From Bacteroides sp. UBA1317 (GTDB lineage: Bacteria; Bacteroidota; Bacteroidia; Bacteroidales; Bacteroidaceae), in the NCBI GenBank assembly GCA_002307035.1, contig DBTL01000134.1, positions 1 to 38,169 of the forward strand: 38,169 nucleotides of DNA. Reading direction: 5' to 3'. Shown here piece by piece: positions 22,947 through 30,723 of this stretch. The first letter of the stretch is position 1, and each line of letters begins with the position of its first letter. The position numbers were made by a program, and so were the translations under genes. The notes beneath the pieces were generated by a model. The model had not been told where the DNA came from. It saw nothing but the letters and a program-made list of their open reading frames with translations, and ran no database searches.

Positions 22947-23264
22947 TTATAATTCTTTGGATCCTGTGCGCACCGTTCGTACCTGTTCAACAGGTGATAT
23001 AAATATTTTTCCATCACCTTCATTCCCTGTGTATGCTTTATATCGGATAACCTTAATTACTTCATCCACTGATTCGTCTTCCACAACTATAATAATCAAA
23101 GTCTTCGGAATCTCATCATAGTGCATATTTCCAACAGTTATACCTTTTTGTTTTCCTCGACCAAAAACGGGCATCTTAGTCATGGAAGAAAAACCCGCTT
23201 CATCAAGGGCATCGGATACTATATCAGCACATTCCGGACGTACTATTGCTCTGATCATTTTCAT
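22947..23264 (-). CDS. nifI1: Nitrogen regulatory PII-like protein NifI1
   Basis: NifI1 is the partner of NifI2 in the post-translational ammonia switch-off complex. The 105-aa protein starts MKMIRAIVRPECADIVSDAL, followed by MTKMPVFGRGKQKGITVGNM and the shorter T-loop typical of NifI1, then KTLIIIVVEDESVDEVIKVI and the PII signature AYTGNEGDGKIFISPVEQVR. It follows anfH by 53 nt, the usual position in clostridial and methanogen-type nitrogenase operons. Azotobacter and Rhodobacter anf operons do not carry it, which places this operon with the anaerobe type. Confidence 0.92.
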   Translation of the reverse strand: MKMIRAIVRPECADIVSDALDEAGFSSMTKMPVFGRGKQKGITVGNMHYDEIPKTLIIIVVEDESVDEVIKVIRYKAYTGNEGDGKIFISPVEQVRTVRTGSKEL

Positions 23265-23317
23265 ATTGATTCGTCTTTATTAAATTTATAATTTGACTAA
23301 TTTGGGTTTAGCTAATT

Positions 23318-24142
23318 TTATTCGCCAATACCATATTTAACAACCATAGATTCAAGCTCTGGCATCGTAAGTGGTTTAGGAATCACAAAGTCATCATTAG
23401 CTATGATTTTACGAGCCAGTTCACTGTATTCATGTGCTTGATTGCAGGTTTCATCATATTCAATCACTGTCTTCTTGTTAAATTCAGCTTTCTGAACAAT
23501 ATTATCACGAGGTACAAAGTGAATCATATGAGTGCCAATGGCAGCAGCAAATTCTTCTATAAATTCTTTTTCCCTGTCCACCTTACGACTGTTGCAAATA
23601 AGCCCTCCTAAGCGTACACCACTTTGTTTCGCGTATTTCACTAGTCCTTTGCAAATATTATTAGCAGCATAAACAGCCATCATTTCACCAGAACAAACAA
23701 TATACACTTCTTGGGCTTTCCCATCGCGAATTGGCATAGCAAATCCACCACAAACCACATCACCCAATACATCGTAAAACACATAGTTCAAATTTTCCGT
23801 GTAGGCTCCTTGATGTTCCATCAAATCAATCGCTGTGATTACACCACGACCGGCACATCCTACTCCCGGCTCGGGACCACCGGATTCACAACAACGAATG
23901 CCACCAAAACCAGTACTTACAACTTTGTCCGAAGTAACCGATTCCGCACCATCGTCACGCAAAGTATCCATAATTGTTTTTTGATTCATTCCACCCAGAA
24001 TCATACGTGTTGAATCCGCTTTTGGGTCACACCCATGTATAAATACTTGTTGGTTGTGGAAATAAGCCATTGCGGCAGCAGTGTTTTGTTGTGTAGTAGA
24101 TTTTCCAATACCACCTTTTCCATAGAAAGCAATCTTTTTCAT
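23318..24142 (-). CDS. anfH: Fe-only nitrogenase iron protein AnfH
   Basis: AnfH is the homodimeric Fe protein (dinitrogenase reductase) that passes electrons to AnfDGK with ATP hydrolysis. The 274-aa protein has the P-loop GKGGIGKST (residues 8-16), switch region GCDPKADSTR, the [4Fe-4S] ligands Cys96 (GVGCAGRGVIT) and Cys131 (DVVCGGFAMP), and Arg99 in the GCAGRG segment that is ADP-ribosylated in some proteobacteria. The stretch AFYGKGGIGKSTTQQNTAAA and the C-terminus DFVIPKPLTMPELESMVVKYG are close to Azotobacter AnfH, not to NifH of the Mo system. It is first in the ten-gene operon, and a sigma-54-like promoter lies 46 nt upstream. Confidence 0.95.
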   Translation of the reverse strand: MKKIAFYGKGGIGKSTTQQNTAAAMAYFHNQQVFIHGCDPKADSTRMILGGMNQKTIMDTLRDDGAESVTSDKVVSTGFGGIRCCESGGPEPGVGCAGRGVITAIDLMEHQGAYTENLNYVFYDVLGDVVCGGFAMPIRDGKAQEVYIVCSGEMMAVYAANNICKGLVKYAKQSGVRLGGLICNSRKVDREKEFIEEFAAAIGTHMIHFVPRDNIVQKAEFNKKTVIEYDETCNQAHEYSELARKIIANDDFVIPKPLTMPELESMVVKYGIGE

Positions 24143-24187
24143 AATGATAATTATTAATTGTTTATACCTTGAAACCAGAATTACCTA

Positions 24188-24203
24188 GACAACAAAGATG
24201 CCA
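24188..24203 (-). promoter_or_regulatory. Candidate sigma-54 promoter of the anf operon
   Basis: The minus strand reads TGGCATCTTTGTTGTC: GG at -24, ten bases, then GT where the consensus has GC. It is 46 nt before the anfH ATG and agrees with the presence of a NifA-type activator in the cluster. The -12 element is imperfect. Confidence 0.5.
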
Positions 24204-24367
24204 AAACAAAAAACATTCAAAAATGGAGAAGTGGTTTACACGCTGAAAAGCCTATAAGAAGGAGAGAATTTGATTTTCTTTTTTAGAAGATATTTTTTAT
24301 TCGGAGAAGAATAGGATCTCTTTTCACGCTCTATTCTGAACGCATAGGAACGATATTTTCGCTGAGA

Positions 24368-24383
24368 TGCACCTAATGGAACA
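24368..24383. promoter_or_regulatory. Weak NifA-like upstream activator site
   Basis: TGC-N10-ACA at 24368-24383 matches five of six bases of the NifA site TGT-N10-ACA. It lies about 165 nt upstream of the sigma-54 candidate, further than usual. A chance match is quite possible. Confidence 0.2.
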
Positions 24384-24600
24384 GCATTAAACAAAAAACA
24401 TCCTGATCATTTGACTGCCTACAAGGATAGTGGATTATTCCTCCACCAAAACGATAAAAAAGAAGTCAAAACCAGTTCACCAACGCACCATAGATCCACC
24501 ACAATCGCCATATAAGCATCATTTTATTGCATAAATAAACATCAAGGCAATAAAATAACACATTTTATATCCAAAATACTTTCTTTTTGAAAAAGATCCA

Positions 24601-24608
24601 TATCTTTG
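24601..24608 (+). promoter_or_regulatory. -7 element of the susC promoter
   Basis: TATCTTTG at 24601-24608 fits the Bacteroides consensus, 60 nt before the susC ATG. The -33 element is not clear. Confidence 0.5.
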
Positions 24609-24668
24609 CGCCACCGGTATTATTAATATTCGTTTCAATAAGTTAAACTTAAGGTAAAAGCAAAGCGT

Positions 24669-27600
24669 ATGAAAGAGAAAATTTGGTTATGGATAGTCTG
24701 TCTTTTGATGAACACAGGTATGGTAATGGCTCAGAAGTCAACGGTTTCAGGAACAGTCTTTTCTGAAGATGACAACGAACCGATTGTGGGAGCATCAATA
24801 TTAGTAAAAGGTACCTCACTCGGTACAATAACCGATTTAGAAGGTAGATTTACAATTCCGAACGTACCAAACACAGCTAAGATACTGAAGATATCATATA
24901 TAGGTATGAAATCGGCAGAAGTTTCCATCAAACCAGGAATGAAAATAATGCTAAAATCCGATTCTGAGATGTTGGATGAAGTTATGGTTGTAGCTTACGG
25001 TACTGCAAAAAAGAGCAGTTATTCAGGTTCTGCTTCATTAGTAAAAGCAGATGCGATCAAAGATTTACCTACAACAAGTTTTGAAAATGCACTCAATGGT
25101 AAAGTTGCAGGTTTACAAATCACTAATTCCTCTGGTCAGGCAGGCTCGGCTGCAAGTGTTCGCATCCGTGGTAACGGTTCGATGAATGCTAGTAATGAGC
25201 CACTATATGTAGTAGATGGTGTACCTGTCGTTTCAGGCGATGTTGGCCAGATGGGCGACTATACTAATACCACCAACAATGTAATGAACTCACTCAATCC
25301 CGGAGATATTGAGTCCATTTCCGTACTGAAAGATGCTGCTGCCTCTTCACTTTATGGTTCGCGTGCTGCCAATGGTGTCATTCTTATCACTACTAAAAAG
25401 GGGAAAGAAGGAAAACCTGTAGTTGGCCTTAAAACATCAATAGGTTTCACTCCAAGCTGGGCTACTGACAATTACGAACCTGCCAGTACGCAAGAACAGG
25501 TAGACATGCTTTATATGGTATTCCATGATTATCGCACCTCTAACGGATATACCGAAGCGGCTGCCAATACATATGCTTTAAGCCAGCTAAATAAAAAATT
25601 CAATAAACATGGTTACTCGTTCAGTACCACAGGAACAGGCCTTTATGAAACTGTTGCCATCTCCGACTATGATAATTCCGGACGTGCCGGTAAATATTAC
25701 GATTGGGAAGATGCCTATTTCCGCACTGCAGTCTATCAAACTTATGACCTTTCGGTAAGTGGAGCTACTCCTACCACCAATTATTATAGTTCTTTTTCTT
25801 ATACCAAAGATGAAGGACGCTTAAAGGTGAACAACTTCGATCGCATATCCGGACGTGTAAATCTTTCTCAGAAAGTTGGCAAGTTCTTCGAATTTGCAAC
25901 TAATGTGAATGTGGCTAGAACAACAAAAGAAGGCTACAACGATACACGTAGCACAGGTGACAATTACTATATGCAGACCCGCAACCTGTTGTGGGGGCTT
26001 TACTGGCCTACTGATTATAAAACAGGTGCAGAGTGGACAACGCGTTATGGCAGCTATGCCTATAACGGACTTTATTACGATAAAGAATGGGAAAATGAAT
26101 CTATCAATTCTCGCCTTTCTGCTACCGAGACACTAACCTTGCATCTACTTCCGGGCTTGGACGTACATTCCATTTTCTCTTATGATAATACCGCCGTGAA
26201 AGATCATATCTACTACAGCGCCAATCATTATAGTGGTTCGGCCACTAGCGGAACTGTAAGCGAGATGCGCACCACTTACGAAAAAATGGTATCTTCTACC
26301 ACCGCTAATTATAACGTTACATTCGGTACTCATACCATTGGAGCATTAGTCGGCTTTGAAGCAGAGAAAAACACCTCTGATTATGTACGCGCCACTGGCG
26401 ATAATCTGGCAACAAGTGGACTACACACCGTTTCTACCGCAGGAACACAATCTTCTGCAGGATATAATTGGGGCAACTCTATGGTTTCTATCCTCTCAAA
26501 ACTGGATTACAACTATAACCAACGCTACTATGCCTCAGCTTCGTTTCGGCGTGATGGGTCTTCGCGCCTAGACCCAGACTCCCGATGGGGAAACTTCTGG
26601 TCCATTGCTGGTTCATGGAGACTCTCCAATGAAGCATTCCTGAAAAACACCCCCGTCATCAGCGACCTTCGCCTCCGCACCTCTTATGGTGTGAATGGCA
26701 CACTACCTAGTAGCAATTACGGTTACATGAATCTAATGGGCTATACGGCTAAATATATGGGAAATCCGGGTGGAACGCTAAATACAATTGCCAGTAAAAA
26801 TCTCTCTTGGGAGACAAGCTATACAACAAATATCGGTTTGGATTTTGGTTTGTTCGACCAACGTTTAAGAGGAACAGTAGAATACTTTAACCGTGATTCC
26901 AAAGATTTGTTGCAAGACGTGCCCATTTCGAGTGTCATTGGTTTCAGTTCTACCTTGAGCAATATTGGTCAGATCAACAACAAAGGCATAGAAGTTGAAT
27001 TGTCCGGTGATATTATTCGCAATAAGAGTGGTTGGAATTGGAACGCATCCATCAACGCAGCTTTCATCAAATCAAAAGTGACGAAACTTTATAATGGGGC
27101 CGATATTATCTGGAAAGACCCCACAGGTGGTGATGAACGTGCACAATATATTTATCGCGAAGGCGAATCCACCTTGGCTTTTTATGGCTACGAATGGGCG
27201 GGCGTTGACAAAACCAATGGTAAAAGCGTCTATTACGTGAATGATGCGACTAATTCTAAAACCGGTGATTTTGAATACAACGGACGAGGAGCAACCTATG
27301 ACTATAGCAATGCCAATTACAAGATTCTTGGTGATGCCATGCCTACTATAAGTGGTGGTTTCAATACCAATGTTTCTTACAAAGGCATTGACTTAAGCCT
27401 GAATTTTATTTATAAAATAGGTGGGAAATTGTATGACGGCGCTTACAAAGATGTAGCCGATGACGGTTATTATTGGGAACGAATTCGCGCCAAAAGTTAT
27501 TACAAAAATATGTGGACAGAAAACAATCCTAATGGCACGCAACCAAAACTAGATGGAAACGACCTGATAGATGCGATGCAATATAGTTCCCGTCATTTGT

Positions 27601-27830
27601 GCGATGCCAGCTTCCTGCGCCTAAAGAGTCTGTCATTAGGTTACACCCTCCCTAAAGATCTTCTCCGCAAAACAATGATTAACGATACTCGCGTGTTCTT
27701 TAATGCAAGTAATCTCTGGACCATATCTAAATATAAGGAAGCCGATCCGGAAGTAAACCAATATGGCACACGTGGTTGGGAAACTCCAATAGGGAAAACG
27801 TTTGTATTCGGTATTGAATTGAAATTTTAA
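24669..27830 (+). CDS. SusC/RagA-type TonB-linked outer-membrane transporter
   Basis: The 1053-aa outer-membrane barrel should import a nutrient together with its SusD partner, using TonB energy. The signal peptide is MKEKIWLWIVCLLMNTGMVM followed by AQ. Residues about 25-95 form the carboxypeptidase-regulatory-like domain (SGTVFSEDDNEPIVGASILV, TDLEGRFTI), followed by a TonB-box region (EMLDEVMVVAYG) and the plug with GLQITNSSGQAGSAASVRIRG and EPLYVVDGVPV, both family hallmarks. The barrel ends in VFGIELKF with the expected terminal aromatic. susD follows after 19 nt. No glycosidase, sulfatase or sensor gene is adjacent, so the substrate is unknown; it is not a complete polysaccharide utilisation locus as seen here. 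Confidence 0.95.
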   Translation: MKEKIWLWIVCLLMNTGMVMAQKSTVSGTVFSEDDNEPIVGASILVKGTSLGTITDLEGRFTIPNVPNTAKILKISYIGMKSAEVSIKPGMKIMLKSDSEMLDEVMVVAYGTAKKSSYSGSASLVKADAIKDLPTTSFENALNGKVAGLQITNSSGQAGSAASVRIRGNGSMNASNEPLYVVDGVPVVSGDVGQMGDYTNTTNNVMNSLNPGDIESISVLKDAAASSLYGSRAANGVILITTKKGKEGKPVVGLKTSIGFTPSWATDNYEPASTQEQVDMLYMVFHDYRTSNGYTEAAANTYALSQLNKKFNKHGYSFSTTGTGLYETVAISDYDNSGRAGKYYDWEDAYFRTAVYQTYDLSVSGATPTTNYYSSFSYTKDEGRLKVNNFDRISGRVNLSQKVGKFFEFATNVNVARTTKEGYNDTRSTGDNYYMQTRNLLWGLYWPTDYKTGAEWTTRYGSYAYNGLYYDKEWENESINSRLSATETLTLHLLPGLDVHSIFSYDNTAVKDHIYYSANHYSGSATSGTVSEMRTTYEKMVSSTTANYNVTFGTHTIGALVGFEAEKNTSDYVRATGDNLATSGLHTVSTAGTQSSAGYNWGNSMVSILSKLDYNYNQRYYASASFRRDGSSRLDPDSRWGNFWSIAGSWRLSNEAFLKNTPVISDLRLRTSYGVNGTLPSSNYGYMNLMGYTAKYMGNPGGTLNTIASKNLSWETSYTTNIGLDFGLFDQRLRGTVEYFNRDSKDLLQDVPISSVIGFSSTLSNIGQINNKGIEVELSGDIIRNKSGWNWNASINAAFIKSKVTKLYNGADIIWKDPTGGDERAQYIYREGESTLAFYGYEWAGVDKTNGKSVYYVNDATNSKTGDFEYNGRGATYDYSNANYKILGDAMPTISGGFNTNVSYKGIDLSLNFIYKIGGKLYDGAYKDVADDGYYWERIRAKSYYKNMWTENNPNGTQPKLDGNDLIDAMQYSSRHLCDASFLRLKSLSLGYTLPKDLLRKTMINDTRVFFNASNLWTISKYKEADPEVNQYGTRGWETPIGKTFVFGIELKF

Positions 27831-27849
27831 TTAGGAGGAGGACAATAAA

Positions 27850-29349
27850 ATGAAACATTCCATATATTCAATCGTATTTGTGATTATCAGTGCATTGGCA
27901 CTGTCGTCTTGTGATGACTTTCTAAATATGCAACCCGGAAATTCGGGCGATGCAGAAGATGCTATTACTACACCCAGTGACGCAAAAGTAGTAATAAACG
28001 GAATCATGAGTTCCATGACTTCCTCCGATTATTATGGGCGTAACTTTTTCATGTATGGTGACGCAAAAGGTGGCGATTTGACTATTTATTCTGCCGGCCG
28101 TGGTTTAGATGGATTATACTCATTCAACCACTCCGCTACTAGCGGCAGCTTTTCCGGTTTCTGGACTACAGGTTATAATTGCATCATGCAAATCAACAAT
28201 TTGCTTGAAAACATAGAAAAATTAGAGACAGCAGGCACTACCGGCTTCGATTCTTACAAAGGACAAGCTCTGACATTGCGAGCACTTGTTTATTTCGACT
28301 TAGTTCGTCTTTATGGCCTTCCTTACAATTATGACAAGACCTCTTACGGCGTACCAATTACAACATCGACATTGGAAAGTGATGCACAACTTACTCGCTC
28401 CACAGTAGAAGAAAATTACGAACAAATACTTGCTGATTTGGAAGCCGGCCAAACTTTGTTGGCATCGGATAAGTCTTTGCAGAAAGGATACATCGGATAT
28501 TATGCCAATATTGCCATTCAAGCACGTGTCAAACTCTACATGGAAGATTATGACGGTGCATTAAGTGCAGCAGAGGAAATCATTAAAAGCAGTAAATACG
28601 AACTGTACGAACCTTCAGAATGGGTAGCTTCATGGAGCACACAGTTTGGTTCAGAGTCCATCTTTGAGCTGGGAATCTACCCAAGTGAATCGGATCTAGG
28701 TACTAGCTCCTTAGGTTTCTATCTCATGCAATATAAACAGCGTTCAGGAGCTTCCGGTTATTTCTTGGCAAGTAACTACTACCTGGCCCGCTTGAATGAA
28801 GATGAAACAGATGTTCGCTGGGGAGTTATGGATAATGACGAATATTGGTACGATAATAAAGTGGAACGCAAAGGCGCCTGTTACAAATATATGGGTGGTA
28901 TTATCCAATCTGATGAAACGTTCCCCGGTGACGGCAAAGAAACGGAGACGGCTGTCAATATCAAAATCATCCGCCTTTCTGAAGTCTATCTAATAGCCTC
29001 AGAAGCTGCTTTGCATGCCACAACACCTGACAAAGATCTGGCAGTATATTATCTAAATGAAATTCGCAAACGTGCTCCTAAGTTAGATTCTGCCACAACT
29101 GCCACTATTACGGACGATATGATTTTGGAAGAGCGTAGCAAGGAACTCTTCTGTGAAGGACAACGTTTCTTCGATATGATTCGCATGAACAAAACAATTG
29201 AGTTCAATGATGACTTTCAAGATATACCGATTAGCAAGCGAACAAAGACCATTGACCGCACATTCGGCAAGATAGTTCTGCCTATTTCTCAGGACGAAAT
29301 CAATGCTAATTCGGCACTGAAAGACCAACAAAATACAGCGTATAAATAA
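27850..29349 (+). CDS. SusD/RagB-type surface nutrient-binding lipoprotein
   Basis: The 499-aa lipoprotein should form the lid of the SusC channel and capture its ligand at the cell surface. The signal peptide ends in a lipobox, ALALSSC, with Cys at residue 21. An early DDFLNMQPG and later helices with TPR-like character (QALTLRALVYFDLVRLYGLP) match the SusD fold. The C-terminal ILEERSKELFCEGQRFFDMIRM is the standard SusD signature. A strong Shine-Dalgarno, AGGAGGAGG (27833-27841), precedes the ATG, unusual for this phylum. A hairpin terminator follows the stop. Confidence 0.94.
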   Translation: MKHSIYSIVFVIISALALSSCDDFLNMQPGNSGDAEDAITTPSDAKVVINGIMSSMTSSDYYGRNFFMYGDAKGGDLTIYSAGRGLDGLYSFNHSATSGSFSGFWTTGYNCIMQINNLLENIEKLETAGTTGFDSYKGQALTLRALVYFDLVRLYGLPYNYDKTSYGVPITTSTLESDAQLTRSTVEENYEQILADLEAGQTLLASDKSLQKGYIGYYANIAIQARVKLYMEDYDGALSAAEEIIKSSKYELYEPSEWVASWSTQFGSESIFELGIYPSESDLGTSSLGFYLMQYKQRSGASGYFLASNYYLARLNEDETDVRWGVMDNDEYWYDNKVERKGACYKYMGGIIQSDETFPGDGKETETAVNIKIIRLSEVYLIASEAALHATTPDKDLAVYYLNEIRKRAPKLDSATTATITDDMILEERSKELFCEGQRFFDMIRMNKTIEFNDDFQDIPISKRTKTIDRTFGKIVLPISQDEINANSALKDQQNTAYK

Positions 29350-29385
29350 TAAGAGTGTCACATCATCTATTTTAATTAAAGGAAC

Positions 29386-29440
29386 ATCCCCTGACTCTAA
29401 AGCATTTTCTAAAAAGAAAAAGTTTAAAGATCAGGGGATA
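29386..29440 (+). terminator. Terminator of the susCD operon
   Basis: ATCCCCTGA (29386-29394) pairs with TCAGGGGAT (29431-29439), with a long loop that can itself pair (TTTTCT with AAGAAAA). It is followed by ATCTTATTTTA. It lies between converging genes. Confidence 0.65.
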
Positions 29441-29520
29441 TCTTATTTTAGAGAATTAATCCAATCCACTTAAAAGTTTTGTTCAATTCTATATCTATTA
29501 TTTCAGAATATGCTAAGTTC

Positions 29521-30627
29521 TTATTTAATTAAAGCCGCCTTTTCTTTATTATCATTTGCTAAGTAAGCATTGACAAGACTTTCGCGTGCATTTTTGCTAT
29601 GAGCAAAATGCATATAATTATATTCAAATATTTTAATAGCTCCCTCTATATTGCCAATAGATAATGCATATTTACCAATATTGTCAACCAACACCTCATC
29701 AGGCACAAAAGAATGTCCAAGCCTGACAGAAAGTTTTTTGTAATATTCCGGTATAAGGTCTGGAGTTTCAGGAATCTTTTTAACAGGCAACTCTATTCCT
29801 TGAAAAAGATTCCTTAATGCATCAAATATGGCAGGCACAATGACCGTGCCATGATCTTCATTCTCATAATATTTCCATGCTGCATTCAACTTATTATTTG
29901 GAGCAGAAGGGAGTACTATCGTACAGAAATCTCTAATGGTTGCCGAATGTTTCTGTTCATCATTGGGTTTGTCCTGATTCTTCGCCATAGCTACATATAA
30001 AGACTTATTGGAGAAGTTTCGGCTCTCCCATACAGATTCGGCCTCTTTATATACTTTTCGACTATCCCACCACAAACTGGGGTCTAAAGCTATATAAGCA
30101 TTAAACGCATCCGCATGATGCAATAGCGTATTTATGGTAAACAAACCACCGAAAGAATGCCCTATTAAAATATTATATCCATTAGTACGATAAGTCGAAT
30201 CTATTTTACTTTTGAGTTCATGAAGTAAAAAAGAAGTAAAAAGCTCCGATCCGCCACTATTAGTAAACATTTCTTTCCCATTATGCTTTAGATAAGCTTT
30301 GGAAGGCGTTAGGTCCCGAGTTCGGTCTGTATTGGGTATCCCCACTATAATACATTGAGGCATATTATTATACATTCCTTTAGTAAAAGCCTGTTGAATG
30401 GCCACAAGAGTAGTAAAATTAGTGTCACCGTCGAGCAGAAAAATAACAGGATAGCTTGCTTTTCCATAAGCATTATTATCGTACTCAGGAGGAAGGTAAA
30501 CCCAATATGACCTCTTTTCTTTTAGAATACTTGAATATATTGAGTATTTATTACCGATTGAGATACTTTCTTGTCCCAATAATAAAGAGGGAAGAATGAA
30601 AAATAGAACAAACAGATATTTTTTCAT
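29521..30627 (-). CDS. Secreted Fes/IroE-like esterase with C-terminal TPR-like region
   Basis: The 368-aa protein has a signal peptide (MKKYLFVLFFILPSLLLGQ) and an alpha/beta-hydrolase domain of the esterase-D family (Pfam 'putative esterase'). The nucleophile elbow is GHSFGG, the segment VIFLLDGDTNFTTL precedes it, and ENEDHGTVIVPAIFDALR holds the likely catalytic His. The last ~70 residues (IGNIEGAIKIFEYNY, NARESLVNAYLANDNKEKAA) look like a single TPR pair. Relatives include IroE and Fes, which cleave enterobactin-type siderophore esters. It lies behind a TonB siderophore receptor on the same strand (96-nt gap with a hairpin), supporting a role in releasing iron from an imported ester siderophore in the periplasm. 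The substrate itself is inferred. Confidence 0.82.
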   Translation of the reverse strand: MKKYLFVLFFILPSLLLGQESISIGNKYSIYSSILKEKRSYWVYLPPEYDNNAYGKASYPVIFLLDGDTNFTTLVAIQQAFTKGMYNNMPQCIIVGIPNTDRTRDLTPSKAYLKHNGKEMFTNSGGSELFTSFLLHELKSKIDSTYRTNGYNILIGHSFGGLFTINTLLHHADAFNAYIALDPSLWWDSRKVYKEAESVWESRNFSNKSLYVAMAKNQDKPNDEQKHSATIRDFCTIVLPSAPNNKLNAAWKYYENEDHGTVIVPAIFDALRNLFQGIELPVKKIPETPDLIPEYYKKLSVRLGHSFVPDEVLVDNIGKYALSIGNIEGAIKIFEYNYMHFAHSKNARESLVNAYLANDNKEKAALIK

Positions 30628-30648
30628 TTAGTCGAAATAATAAGAAAG

Positions 30649-30710
30649 AGATGTCAAGCACCTGCCTATTTAGAATATTAATCCTAACAAACCGGTACCT
30701 TGACACATCT
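30649..30710 (-). terminator. Hairpin between siderophore receptor and esterase
   Basis: Minus-strand 30710-30694 can pair with 30662-30649 (AGATGT..CAAG..ACC against its complement, with small bulges), then a T-rich run before the esterase. It may attenuate transcription past the receptor instead of stopping it fully. Confidence 0.4.
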
Positions 30711-30723
30711 TCCAATCCTTTTT

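Larger units (their letters stand above)
24143..24668. other. Divergent intergenic region between anfH and susC
   Basis: This 526-nt gap contains no supported gene. It holds the sigma-54-type promoter of anfH near 24188-24203, a weak NifA-like site at 24368-24383, and the housekeeping -7 box of susC at 24601-24608. The segment 24210-24360 is purine/T-rich without clear repeats. I found no GTAC-N6-GTAC (VnfA/AnfA) site. Confidence 0.6.

Noticed and set aside
24143..24668. GTAC-N6-GTAC activator sites as in Azotobacter AnfA/VnfA
   Set aside because: No GTAC occurs in the anfH upstream region I read.
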